16,261 bases of DNA from a bacterium (GTDB lineage: Bacteria; Spirochaetota; Spirochaetia; JABEVK01): contig JAJXVP010000043.1 of NCBI GenBank assembly GCA_021782055.1, forward strand, positions 1 through 16,261, read 5' to 3'. This document shows positions 1-7,517 of this stretch, one piece after another. Both the position numbers and the translations under genes were made by a program. Each line of letters opens with the position of its first letter. The stretch's first letter is position 1. Below the pieces are notes generated by a model. That model was not told where the DNA came from. It saw only the letters and a program-made list of their open reading frames with translations, and made no database searches.

Positions 1-26
1 TCATCCTTTGTCCTGTAGGAGGTTGT

Positions 27-1028
27 GTGCCTAAGGCAACGCAGTTTAAAGCCAATTCGGTCATCTACTTTCAGGGCGATTTGGGCGACAAAATCTTTAT
101 CCTCAAAGCGGGCAAGGTCCTCTTGCGAAGTCAGGATATTGAGACCGGTGAAGAAATTAAAGAGTTAATTGCTACCGGAGAGTTTTTTGGAGTGAAGTCA
201 GCACTAGGAAAGTACCCTCGGGATGAAACCGCCTTGGTGCTTGCCGATGCCGAAGTGCTTTTGTTTAATGTCTCCGAGTTTGAACAGCTTGTTCTATCGA
301 ACACTCGTATTATTATGAAGATGCTAAAGGTTTTTTCAAACCAGTTGAGGCATATTCACGGAAAGGTTCAAAATCTCATTTCTAATTCAGAACAAGCTGA
401 TCCCGAAACGGGGTTGTACTCGATTGGTGAGTACTACTTCAATAACCGGCAATATAAACAAGCAGTCTATGCGTTTTCGAGGTATTTGACGTATTATCCC
501 TCAGGTCGGTTTGCTGCCAATGCGGCCAGCCATCTTGATCAAGCGGAAGGCGGGGTGGCTAAAACCGATTCTACTGCCCTTTTTGCAGCTGCCGGTACCA
601 ATGCCAGCGTAAGGACACCACCTTCAGGTGCGGACGATTTACAAGCAGCAAAAGGTTTTTTTGAAGCCGTAAGCCTGGCAAATCAAGAAAAATATGCTGA
701 TGCCTTGAAAATTTTCCAGCGTTTGGTTGCCTCAAACGCTGACCCGGAACATAGTGCTAAGGCTGAATTCGAAGTGGGACGTTGTCTGGTGATGACTTCT
801 CGTTACGATGAGGCTATTCGTCATTTGACGGCGGTGATTCAAAAATACCCCAAGCATCCGGATTTAAAAGACGCTCTATACTTCATTGGGCGTTCCTACC
901 AAGGAAAAAACGATCTTACGTGGGCCAGAAATTTCTACCAAAAGATTCTCGGCTTGGCAGGCGAAGATGAGCCGGTCGCTGTAAAAACCCGTCGAGCTCT
1001 CAGAGAATTGGAAGGGACACCATCGTGA
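27..1028 (+). CDS. Cyclic nucleotide-binding-fold protein with C-terminal TPR repeats
   Basis: The 333-residue product begins with a cNMP-binding (CAP-like) beta-barrel at about residues 8-105, followed by a linker and tetratricopeptide-like helices at about 131-170 and 207-310. The last part resembles the TPRs of YbgF/CpoB-type proteins, with the pattern Y-DEAI-YP repeated. No signal peptide or membrane segment is visible, so it is probably cytosolic. The phosphate-binding cassette reads FGVKSALGKYPRD: Arg65 is kept, but the glutamate that normally contacts the ribose in the FGE motif is Val56. It may therefore bind a nucleotide poorly or not at all. The GTG start at 27 is chosen because AGGAGG lies at 17-22. 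The stop overlaps the GTG start of the CRP-like gene by 4 bases, so the two are translationally coupled and probably share a pathway. A scaffold or sensor role is inferred. The module assignment is solid; the function is unknown. Confidence 0.85.
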   Translation: MPKATQFKANSVIYFQGDLGDKIFILKAGKVLLRSQDIETGEEIKELIATGEFFGVKSALGKYPRDETALVLADAEVLLFNVSEFEQLVLSNTRIIMKMLKVFSNQLRHIHGKVQNLISNSEQADPETGLYSIGEYYFNNRQYKQAVYAFSRYLTYYPSGRFAANAASHLDQAEGGVAKTDSTALFAAAGTNASVRTPPSGADDLQAAKGFFEAVSLANQEKYADALKIFQRLVASNADPEHSAKAEFEVGRCLVMTSRYDEAIRHLTAVIQKYPKHPDLKDALYFIGRSYQGKNDLTWARNFYQKILGLAGEDEPVAVKTRRALRELEGTPS

Positions 1029-1669
1029 CTTTGGACCTATCGCTTTTTAACCGCTTTGCCGTAGCCAAAAAGGCAGGCGAAATCATCTTTTGTGAGTTTG
1101 AGCCGGGCGACGCCTTTTACCTTATTCAAAGTGGAAAAGTCAAAATTGTGAAAATTCTGGGTGAAATTGAAAAAACTATCGATATCCTTCAGCCGGGTGA
1201 GTTTTTTGGAGAAATGGCGCTCTTGGAAGAGGCACCTAGAAGTGCATCCGTAATCGCCATGACGGACGTAAAGCTCCTGGAGTTTAATAAAGCCAACTTT
1301 GAAATTCTGATGCAAGGCAACCCCCAAATCGTTTTAAACTTATTAAAACTTTTCTCTAAAAGAATTTACGATCAAAAACGGCGCTTTTTAATTTTGAAAC
1401 TTGATGATCTTCAGGCGCGTGTAGCCGACGTCTTCCTCATGCTAGATGAGACCAGCGGCAAAACGGCTGACCCGATGGACAATCAAAGAGTATTTCCCAA
1501 TTCGGTTGAGGATATCGCTCACTGGGCAGGCTTAAGTGTTCAAAAGGTCAGTGAAGTTCTCAAACAATTTGCTAATCAGCGCCGCGTTGAAGTCCAGCAA
1601 GGCAAAATTATTGTCCGCAACATCATGGATTTTACACGTTTTGTGAATTCAAAGCGTCAAAAATCCTAA
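1025..1669 (+). CDS. CRP/FNR-family transcriptional regulator
   Basis: This 214-residue protein has the length and order of a CRP/FNR regulator. A cNMP-binding barrel spans about residues 12-105, a long dimerisation helix about 100-138, and a winged helix-turn-helix about 155-200 (VEDIAHWAGLSVQKVSEVLK is the HTH core). The phosphate-binding cassette FGEMALLEEAPRSAS contains both Glu63 and Arg72, which in cAMP-responsive members contact the ribose and phosphate, so it plausibly binds a cyclic nucleotide. No cysteine cluster is seen, which argues against an FNR-type Fe-S oxygen sensor. The gene starts with GTG inside the stop of the preceding cNMP-TPR gene (GTGA overlap). An AAGGAGG ribosome site for the next gene follows the stop. 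Its target genes cannot be read from the window; autoregulation or control of neighbours would be a guess. Confidence 0.9.
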   Translation: MTLDLSLFNRFAVAKKAGEIIFCEFEPGDAFYLIQSGKVKIVKILGEIEKTIDILQPGEFFGEMALLEEAPRSASVIAMTDVKLLEFNKANFEILMQGNPQIVLNLLKLFSKRIYDQKRRFLILKLDDLQARVADVFLMLDETSGKTADPMDNQRVFPNSVEDIAHWAGLSVQKVSEVLKQFANQRRVEVQQGKIIVRNIMDFTRFVNSKRQKS

Positions 1670-1702
1670 GAAAACTCTGTCTTAGCCTTAAGGAGGGGAA
1701 GT

Positions 1703-2656
1703 ATGCAATATCGAAAATTAGGACGAACAGGTCTGGTCGTGAGTGAAATTGCTTACGGCAGTTGGTTGACGTTTGGTAATCAAGTGGAATTAGATTCTGC
1801 CAAAAAGATTATCCAAAAAGCCTTTGACCTAGGCATCAATTACATTGACACCGCAGATGTTTATAACCGGGGCGAGGCTGAGAATCTGCTTGGGCAAATT
1901 CTTCCTGCCAAACGTCGTTCTGAGTACATCGTGGCGACTAAGGGGTTTTGGCCCATGTCCGACGGTGTGAATGATCGAGGTCTGTCTCGAAAACACATTT
2001 TTGACACAGTCAATGCTAGCCTTGAACGCTTGAAGCTTAGCTACGTCGATTTGTGGTATTGCCATCGTTACGATACAGAAACACCCCTGAGTGAGACCTT
2101 AGAGGCTATTGAGGACTTAATTCGTCAAGGGAAGATTTTGTATTGGGGTACAAGTGAGTGGGAAGCCGACCAAATTGCCGAGGCTTGGGCTCTATGTGAG
2201 GCAAAAGGCTGGCATAAGCCTGTCGTTAACCAACCCTACTACTCTCTGTTGGGTCGAAAAATTGAGCAAAGAATTTTACCAACGTGCCAACGGTTGGGAA
2301 TGGGTACAGCTTCTTTTTCTCCGTTGGCGCAGGGAATTCTCACGGGAAAGTACTCGGGTGGCGTGATTCCCGCAGGGAGCCGGGGAGCAGATTCGCGGCT
2401 GAATGGGTTTATGAAGGATAACCTTACCAATCATCGGGTCTTAGAACGCGTTGATCATCTTGCCGTTCTGGCTCAAAAGAATGGGGTGACCGTCGCTCAA
2501 ATAGCGATTGCCGCGCTTTTGCATACACCGGGTTTGTCCAGCGTCATCGTTGGGGCAAGTTCTGTTGCTCAACTCGAAGAAAATACTAAAGCCAGTGGCA
2601 TGAAGCTATCGGCACAGGATCTCAAAAAGATTGATAAACTTTTTCCCGTGAGCTAA
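1703..2656 (+). CDS. Aldo/keto reductase, Kv-beta-like (AKR6-type) subgroup
   Basis: A 317-residue NADPH-dependent oxidoreductase with a complete TIM-barrel family signature. The catalytic tetrad is visible as Asp49 and Tyr54 in YIDTADVYNRGEAE, Lys80 in VATKG, and His121 in YCHRYD. The GTSEW and NQPYYSLLGRKIE segments are typical of the group that includes potassium-channel beta subunits and the YghZ/GSP69-type enzymes. These reduce aldehydes or ketones to alcohols in the cytosol; the substrate cannot be predicted. The ATG at 1703 has an excellent AAGGAGG site about 7 bases upstream. The gene lies 33 bases after the CRP-like gene on the same strand, so co-transcription is plausible, although its strong ribosome site would also serve a separate transcript. 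Its end faces a convergent gene. The nearest candidate terminator is the hairpin at 2850-2883, inside that convergent gene. Confidence 0.93.
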   Translation: MQYRKLGRTGLVVSEIAYGSWLTFGNQVELDSAKKIIQKAFDLGINYIDTADVYNRGEAENLLGQILPAKRRSEYIVATKGFWPMSDGVNDRGLSRKHIFDTVNASLERLKLSYVDLWYCHRYDTETPLSETLEAIEDLIRQGKILYWGTSEWEADQIAEAWALCEAKGWHKPVVNQPYYSLLGRKIEQRILPTCQRLGMGTASFSPLAQGILTGKYSGGVIPAGSRGADSRLNGFMKDNLTNHRVLERVDHLAVLAQKNGVTVAQIAIAALLHTPGLSSVIVGASSVAQLEENTKASGMKLSAQDLKKIDKLFPVS

Positions 2657-2716
2657 CAGCCAGTTTAGACAAGGTATTGAAAATCGACTTCCACCCCCTC
2701 AAGGTGGCAAGGACTT

Positions 2717-3826
2717 TTAAGGTAAATTAGCCAAGAGGGGGGCGGTAAGCTTGTTGTAGGCCTCTGAGGCCTTACCGGCGGACTCAAAATGCTGTTTTGC
2801 TAACGACCATTTTTGTTGCTGATATAAAACGAGGCCTATTGCATAATCTAAAAGACCTGGAGGGGCATCCTTCCAGGTCTTTTGTGCTTGAAGGTAATAC
2901 TCTTCCGCTTCAGGGTACACTTTTTTCTCGTAAGCGGCTAAGCCTGCCAAATACAAGGTGTTCCCATCTTTTTCTATCTGCAGAGCCTGGGCTAAGAGTG
3001 GTCCAGCGGTTTCTCCTTCTCCGGCTTTCAGAGCTTTCTCAGCTTCTTGCAAAAGGGTTGTTCGTCCTGGGTGGGCTTTCCACCACGTCCAACAATCGTG
3101 CGAGAGCTGAGTGAGCATCTCGGGGGTTAAAACAGTGGCTAAGGGGGTAGGGTTGGCCGAGGTTAGATTGGCCAAATATGCTCCAAAAGCCCGAGCATAC
3201 GTAGGGTTTGGTGTATTCATTAAAAAAGTGACTAAGCCCCAAGCAGATAATTTTTCGGCATTCGTTAGTGTTGTTTTTGTGAGAAAAGTCAATGACGGCT
3301 GTGTTTCCCACAGTTTCAATAACTCATCAGCGAATATTCGGTTTTGCCCAAATTGCCAAGAGGGGCTCTTCCCTGAAATATCCCAAAAGTAACGGGCTAA
3401 CCCTTCTTCTAACCAAGCGGGAGCTTTAGGAGCGGCCAACCAAAACCAGGACAAAAAGGTTTGAAAGGCCCAGGCAGAGTCGTCGTCTGGTTGGGCCACC
3501 CCTAAGAGCAAGGTTTTTTTGTCCGAGAACTTCAAGGCTAACGGTGGCGATGGTGTTTTTCCTATCAACGGCAAGACCGAAGCCTCGTAGGCCTTTACGG
3601 TGGGAAAAAGATCTACGGAAACTTTGACAGGGGCAGAAGGTATCTGAAGAACTTGTGAATATTGTGATACCAAGTCCTCGAGAAACTGAGCTTTTTTTTC
3701 TGCTTCAGCTTTTCCGGCAAAAGAGGTGATTTGAAAGTGCGCAGACTGTTCGGTTACTGCCTGAGGCGCCGCCACGAGGGTTGAAATTATGCCACATGAA
3801 AAGAGCAGGAAGGTCCATAACCGCAT
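2717..3826 (-). CDS. Exported MA-type (gluzincin) pseudo-peptidase with C-terminal TPR-like repeats
   Basis: Starting at the ATG at 3826 (AAGGAG sits 8 bases upstream, better than the TTG six codons earlier), the protein has 369 residues. Residues 1-20 form a signal peptide ending LVAA. A lipobox-like LLFSC at residue 11 is probably too close to the N terminus to count. The middle has the hallmark PAWLEEGLARYFW (136-148) of peptidase MA/DUF1570-type metalloproteases, whose glutamate is the third zinc ligand. The HExxH helix that should lie just before it reads QTFLS (122-126), so both zinc histidines and the catalytic Glu are absent. Residues about 255-355 form TPR-like helices. The start lies 21 bases after the P-loop/Asp23 gene, so the two are probably co-transcribed. 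A non-catalytic envelope role is inferred; the specific function is unknown. Confidence 0.75.
   Translation of the reverse strand: MRLWTFLLFSCGIISTLVAAPQAVTEQSAHFQITSFAGKAEAEKKAQFLEDLVSQYSQVLQIPSAPVKVSVDLFPTVKAYEASVLPLIGKTPSPPLALKFSDKKTLLLGVAQPDDDSAWAFQTFLSWFWLAAPKAPAWLEEGLARYFWDISGKSPSWQFGQNRIFADELLKLWETQPSLTFLTKTTLTNAEKLSAWGLVTFLMNTPNPTYARAFGAYLANLTSANPTPLATVLTPEMLTQLSHDCWTWWKAHPGRTTLLQEAEKALKAGEGETAGPLLAQALQIEKDGNTLYLAGLAAYEKKVYPEAEEYYLQAQKTWKDAPPGLLDYAIGLVLYQQQKWSLAKQHFESAGKASEAYNKLTAPLLANLP
2850..2883. terminator. Intragenic 12-bp perfect hairpin with flanking A/T runs, possible convergent terminator
   Basis: Positions 2850-2861 (AAAAGACCTGGA) are the exact reverse complement of 2872-2883. 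The 10-base loop can itself close further through G-C pairs 2863-2870 and 2864-2869. Because the stem ends in A4/T4, transcripts from either strand would show a stable hairpin followed by a U run. It lies inside the minus-strand pseudo-peptidase gene, in the stretch encoding its TPR region, and about 195 bases beyond the aldo/keto reductase stop. Its most likely use would be ending the plus-strand transcript. The structure is seen directly; termination is inferred, and coding constraint or chance cannot be excluded. Confidence 0.4.
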
Positions 3827-3847
3827 GTTCTTTCTCCTTACCAAGGC

Positions 3848-4681
3848 TTAACGTATGCCGTGAATAGCCACATCGACAGCGTCAATTTGCAAACCAGTAT
3901 AGCGTTCTAAGCGCGATCTGACAAATTCTTGTAGCGACGCTAAAAAACGGGGGAGGTCACGACCGTAAGGGGCATCTATGGTCAAAGTGATCCGCCAGGC
4001 TTGATGGCGCTGACTGAGTTTCAGTCTAAGAATTTTTAAAGAACTATCAAACTCATCCACACAGTGAAGGATCATTTCTCGTAAGGCGGGTTCTGAAAGG
4101 GCGATTTGGCCCGGCTTTTTGGTATGAAAAGGAGGGCTGACAACCGTTTTTTCAAAAGATTTTTTCCCTCGAACAAAAAACGAACCTAAAATAATACTGG
4201 CATGATGACGTCCTACCTCTAACCGTGAGGCAGGAATTACATGCCTGCCTTTGTTTCGCTGAGTTTGTGCCGTTTGGATTTCTTCTTCGGTAGCAACTTC
4301 TTCGATCCGGATCCACTTGTCGACCATTGATAGGCCCAGTCGTTCCACAACGAGGCGCACCATTTTGACCGAGGTTCCGAGAATCAAGACTTTGCTTGTC
4401 GGTAAACGGCGAAGTGCATCGACCACTTCTTGGCGATGAAGAGGGTCTTCAAAAACTGCTGTTTTAACGGCGGCAAGATAATTTGCTTCTTTTTTTGCCG
4501 AACGGCCAGCTACCAAGGCGCCTTCTTGAATTAAAAGTCCATCGTCAATGATCAACGGAATTCGATACCGTTCAGCAATCAATTGAGCCCGGAAGCTTTT
4601 TCCCGTTCCGCTTTTGCCGATGAGTGCGTAGACACGAAGTCCAGTAATGCGTTTTAAAAATGATTCAAGCAGTCTGGTCAT
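3848..4681 (-). CDS. P-loop ATPase fused to an Asp23-like C-terminal domain
   Basis: The 277-residue product opens with a nucleotide-binding domain. Walker A is GKSGTGKS at residues 22-29, and hydrophobic strands PLIIDD (42-47) and KVLIL (97-101) could supply the Mg-coordinating or Walker B acidic site; the Asp46-Asp47 pair is a candidate. From about residue 190 the sequence changes to the pattern of the Asp23/alkaline-shock domain: GQIALSEPALREMI, then alternating hydrophobic strands, DLPRFLASLQEFVRSRLE, and a closing YTGLQIDAVDVAI. No signal peptide or membrane helix is visible, so it is cytosolic. The ATG at 4681 has only a poor ribosome site (AGG directly before it), so a short or leaderless 5' end is possible. 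It diverges from the ABC importer and leads into the pseudo-peptidase gene. ATP or GTP binding is likely; the biological role is unknown. Confidence 0.7.
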   Translation of the reverse strand: MTRLLESFLKRITGLRVYALIGKSGTGKSFRAQLIAERYRIPLIIDDGLLIQEGALVAGRSAKKEANYLAAVKTAVFEDPLHRQEVVDALRRLPTSKVLILGTSVKMVRLVVERLGLSMVDKWIRIEEVATEEEIQTAQTQRNKGRHVIPASRLEVGRHHASIILGSFFVRGKKSFEKTVVSPPFHTKKPGQIALSEPALREMILHCVDEFDSSLKILRLKLSQRHQAWRITLTIDAPYGRDLPRFLASLQEFVRSRLERYTGLQIDAVDVAIHGIR

Positions 4682-4765
4682 CCTAAGACTATTTCTACTA
4701 TAAATACAGGCAAGATAAAACTAGGCGGGCGGGTACGTACGGCAGGGTTTCGAGAGGAGACTTGG

Positions 4766-5650
4766 GTGTTCGCAAAATTTTTCGTGTTACTAACGGGCTT
4801 TGTTGTTTCGATCCCTGCTGTTGCCCAGGCTGTTTCTATCCCCCACGCTATTGTTTCTGTTAGTTTGATGACGGATGAATATTTGGTGAATTTGGTTCCG
4901 GTACAACGAATCTTGGCCTTGAGTCAAGACGCTGATAACTCGGAACTATCGAATATTACACAGCAAGCGAGGGCTGTACGAGGGCGTGCTCGAATGAACA
5001 TCGAGCAACTGTTGAAACTTTCTCCCGATTTAGTCCTTGTACCAGACTGGGCTGACCAGGATTCCGTTAAGTTTTTGCAATCGCAGGGTATACGTGTCGT
5101 GACAGTGCCGACTCCGCATACCTTGGCTCAAGTCCTCGGGTTGGTTTTACAACTGGGAAAACAGTTGGGGGTTGAGACTCGTGCGCGTCAGTGGCTGGTG
5201 GATTTAAACAATCAGATGAAACAGCTCAAGCGAGTTCGCCAGGAGGTTACCCTTAGCCTAGAACAACGGCCCTCGTTTCTTGAGTATGATGAATGGGGTG
5301 CCAGTATGAGTAGTGGTACTTTATGGCCCGATATTTTGCGGTTGGCGGGAGTTCGCAACGCGGGGGAATCCTTGCAACCAGGCGCATGGGGTTATGCTCC
5401 CCTCTCCTTAGAGAAGCTTCTTGAGCTTAACCCTGACTGGCTGGTTTTACCTTCAGAGAAAGCCCTAAAACAGTTTGGCGATTTATCTTGGCTTAAACAC
5501 CTGCAAGCCGACCCGCTTTTTTCTCAGCTTTCTGCAGTTAAGCACAAACAATTGCTGTTTTTGCCTGAACGTTGGAAAACAGCCACAAGCCCTTATATCC
5601 TCAAAGCGGCGTTAGCGATTCAGCATGCGGCCTATCCGAACTTTTCGTAG
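4766..5650 (+). CDS. Periplasmic solute-binding protein of an iron-chelate/cobalamin-type ABC importer
   Basis: A 294-residue class III solute-binding protein of the BtuF/FecB/FhuD type. A signal peptide covers about residues 1-22 (hydrophobic core followed by AVAQA). The mature part shows the usual two lobes joined by a long helix. The N-terminal lobe has RARMNIEQLLKLSPDLVLVP and QGIRVVTVP, and the C-terminal lobe has LSLEKLLELNPDWLVLP. It would capture the ligand in the periplasm and deliver it to the permease encoded next. Sequence alone cannot separate siderophore, haem and cobalamin specificity. The GTG start at 4766 follows GAGGAGA closely. The stop overlaps the permease start by 26 bases, indicating coupled translation. 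The 84-base upstream gap shows no cobalamin-box riboswitch, and I see no Fur-like palindrome, so its regulation is not evident. Confidence 0.85.
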   Translation: MFAKFFVLLTGFVVSIPAVAQAVSIPHAIVSVSLMTDEYLVNLVPVQRILALSQDADNSELSNITQQARAVRGRARMNIEQLLKLSPDLVLVPDWADQDSVKFLQSQGIRVVTVPTPHTLAQVLGLVLQLGKQLGVETRARQWLVDLNNQMKQLKRVRQEVTLSLEQRPSFLEYDEWGASMSSGTLWPDILRLAGVRNAGESLQPGAWGYAPLSLEKLLELNPDWLVLPSEKALKQFGDLSWLKHLQADPLFSQLSAVKHKQLLFLPERWKTATSPYILKAALAIQHAAYPNFS

Positions 5651-6608
5651 CTTTTGGCCACGAGCGGCCTTGTTGAGCCTTGCTCTAGTAGTGGCTGTAT
5701 TCTTATCCGTTAATATTGGTCCTGATGGACCTTTGTGGTCCTTATCCCTATCGTCTAGACTTTCAAAACTTGTTTTTTGGGATCTCCGGTTACCGAGGGC
5801 CGTGTTAGGTTTGCTTGTGGGAGCTGGACTTGCTGGGAGCGGAGCTTTTGTCCAAGGAGTTTTTCGTAATCCCTTGGCTACCCCAGAAATCTTGGGAGTT
5901 TCTGCAGGTGCCTCAGCTGGAGCCGTCTTGTTTCTTCTTTTGGGGTGGGGTGGGTGGAGCCTTTGGGGCTTGGGCTTGGGCGCGTGGTTGGGGGCTCTCG
6001 CCGCGGCTGGCTTAGTCTTTGTATGGGGAACTCATCAGCCTGGGCTTTCAGGCCTTTTGTTAGCGGGGCTGGCACTATCGAGCTTGTTATCGGCGCTTTC
6101 GTCGGTTTTTTTGTTGATGGGCGGACAACTTCAACTCAGCCATTTTCTTTTCTGGTTAGCGGGGAGTCTCGAAAACCGTCGTTGGGAGCATGTGTTTTTA
6201 GCCGCTGTAACAATTTTGCCTGCGTTGACGGTGTTGACGTTTCAAGCCGGCCATCTGAATGTGGCGTCTTTGGGTGACGAAACAGCCGTTTCTTTGGGAC
6301 TCAACCTTGAGCGATACCGGTTGGTCAATTTGATGGTCGTTGCTTTTGCCTCGGCGGGGTGTGTCGCGACGGCCGGAGCTATTGGTTTCATTGGCTTGAT
6401 GATCCCGCATGCTGTGCGCTTGCTTTGGGGAGAAGACTACCGTTTCTTTATCCCCTTGTCGGTACTGTCCGGAGGTTTGTTTTTATCCTTAGCCGATACA
6501 GCCGTTCGTCTTTTGCCGTGGTCGATACCTGTGGGGTTGTTAACTGCTCTGTTGGGAGCGCCTTTGTTTCTGGTGCTAGTGAGAACCCAAGTTCGAGGGC
6601 GGCCCTAA
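5625..6608 (+). CDS. FecCD-family ABC transporter permease
   Basis: A 327-residue polytopic inner-membrane protein with 8-10 hydrophobic segments and the FecCD/BtuC hallmarks. These are GLLVGAGLAGSGAFVQGVFRNPLA near residues 61-85 (shown in part), followed by EILGVSAGASAGA, and in the last third GFIGLMIPHAVRLL with the downstream LADTAVRLL. The GFIGL-PH segment includes the cytoplasmic coupling region that contacts the ATPase. It forms a homodimer that receives ligand from the binding protein encoded just upstream. The ATG at 5625 lies inside the end of that gene and has no clear Shine-Dalgarno sequence, so it probably relies on translational coupling. Its TAA shares a base with the ATPase start. 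The transported substrate is not determined by the sequence. Confidence 0.9.
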   Translation: MRPIRTFRSFWPRAALLSLALVVAVFLSVNIGPDGPLWSLSLSSRLSKLVFWDLRLPRAVLGLLVGAGLAGSGAFVQGVFRNPLATPEILGVSAGASAGAVLFLLLGWGGWSLWGLGLGAWLGALAAAGLVFVWGTHQPGLSGLLLAGLALSSLLSALSSVFLLMGGQLQLSHFLFWLAGSLENRRWEHVFLAAVTILPALTVLTFQAGHLNVASLGDETAVSLGLNLERYRLVNLMVVAFASAGCVATAGAIGFIGLMIPHAVRLLWGEDYRFFIPLSVLSGGLFLSLADTAVRLLPWSIPVGLLTALLGAPLFLVLVRTQVRGRP

Positions 6609-7372
6609 TGGAAACGACTTTGGAATTTGAGCAAGTCTCGTGGGCTCCTCGAGGTACGTCTGTTTTAAAGGACGTCTCTGCTGCTTTTGCACCCGGCTCC
6701 CTTACGGCAGTCGTTGGTCCCAACGGAGCAGGAAAATCGAGCTTCCTTAGAGCGGCAGCAGGGTTTCTTAAAGTAAAACCCGGGAGAATCCTATGGAAGG
6801 GCAAAGAACAACACCTTTTTGGGCATCGTCAAGCTGCCAACTTTCGGCATTGGTGTGGAAGTGAGGATGAGGATGGGCTTACCGTACGATCGGTGGTGGA
6901 GGCAGGGATATACCCTCTCGAAGGACGTTGGCGAAGCCTGTCGGAAGCGCAACTTCAGCGCGTGCAAGAACTTAGCAAAACCTTAGAGCTTTTTTTGGAC
7001 TGGAACGATGCCCGTGCTTTTCGTAGCTTTTCTTCGGGAGAACGGCGTTTGGTCCACTTGATACGAACGTTTCTTCTCCCTGCCGAGTTGTACCTACTTG
7101 ATGAGCCAGGGGCTCCATTGGATTTGCGACATAGGCTTTTGCTGGGAAATTTGCTTAGGCAAACGGCAGTGCTGGGGGGAACCCTTTTGGTGAGCTACCA
7201 TGACTTGGCCGAGGCTTTGTCAGTAGCCGATCGTGTGCTAGTCTTGGAAAAGGGAAGGGTGAGAATCCACGGCAACGTCAACGAGCTAACGCCTGACTTG
7301 ATACAGTCGGTTTGGCGCATTCAAAGCCCCGAAAAGGGATGGACATGGGGATCGCTTGATAAGAATGTCTAG
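6608..7372 (+). CDS. ABC transporter ATPase of the FecE/BtuD type
   Basis: The true start is the ATG at 6608, which overlaps the permease stop (TAATG); longer readings extend into the permease gene. The 254-residue product has Walker A GPNGAGKS (37-44), the signature FSSGE (141-145, for the usual LSGGE), Walker B LYLLDEP (161-167) and the switch histidine in SYHDL (His198). It powers import through the FecCD permease. Around residues 78-100, where the family carries a Q-loop glutamine before the GxTV helix, the sequence reads HWCGSEDEDGLTV with no glutamine, and the signature-following QR is RR. The rest is normal in length and order, so it is probably functional with an altered coupling loop. 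The gene ends 11 bases before a convergent tRNA. Confidence 0.9.
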   Translation: METTLEFEQVSWAPRGTSVLKDVSAAFAPGSLTAVVGPNGAGKSSFLRAAAGFLKVKPGRILWKGKEQHLFGHRQAANFRHWCGSEDEDGLTVRSVVEAGIYPLEGRWRSLSEAQLQRVQELSKTLELFLDWNDARAFRSFSSGERRLVHLIRTFLLPAELYLLDEPGAPLDLRHRLLLGNLLRQTAVLGGTLLVSYHDLAEALSVADRVLVLEKGRVRIHGNVNELTPDLIQSVWRIQSPEKGWTWGSLDKNV

Positions 7373-7383
7373 GGGAAAAGCAT

Positions 7384-7469
7384 TGCCGAGGACCGGAATC
7401 GAACCGGCACGACTGTTTCCAGTCGAGGGATTTTAAGTCCCTTGTGTCTACCAATTTCACCACCTCGGC
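7384..7469 (-). tRNA. tRNA-Leu (anticodon UAA)
   Basis: Read on the minus strand, GCCGAGG (7469-7463) pairs with CCTCGGC to form a 7-bp acceptor stem, with discriminator A at 7384. The anticodon arm is AGGGA-CTTAAAA-TCCCT, giving anticodon TAA. A long variable arm, CGACTG-GAAA-CAGTCG, marks a class II tRNA, and the T arm contains GGTTCGATTCC. Length, long variable arm and anticodon together identify tRNA-Leu reading UUA (and UUG by wobble). The 3' CCA is not encoded: the bases after the discriminator are ATG. It stands alone between the ABC ATPase and tatD. Confidence 0.97.
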
Positions 7470-7517
7470 AGGTGACGCAATAAACACACAATATCGTAGA
7501 GAAAAGGAAAAGTCTAG

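Noticed and set aside
1..18. Possible tail of an upstream gene ending at TAG 16-18 in frame 1 (SSFVL, stop)
   Set aside because: Five codons are too few to tell a real gene end from chance. The AGGAGG ribosome site that follows would fit either case.
2691..2707. CCACC/GGTGG hairpin after the aldo/keto reductase
   Set aside because: A 5-bp stem with no T run directly after it is too weak to call a terminator. The hairpin at 2850-2883 is much stronger.
4682..4765. Cobalamin riboswitch, Fur box or GTACGTAC operator (4733-4740) ahead of the ABC importer
   Set aside because: The gap is only 84 bases, too short for a B12 riboswitch, and no B12-box or Fur-like palindrome is visible. The 8-base palindrome is short and has no other support.
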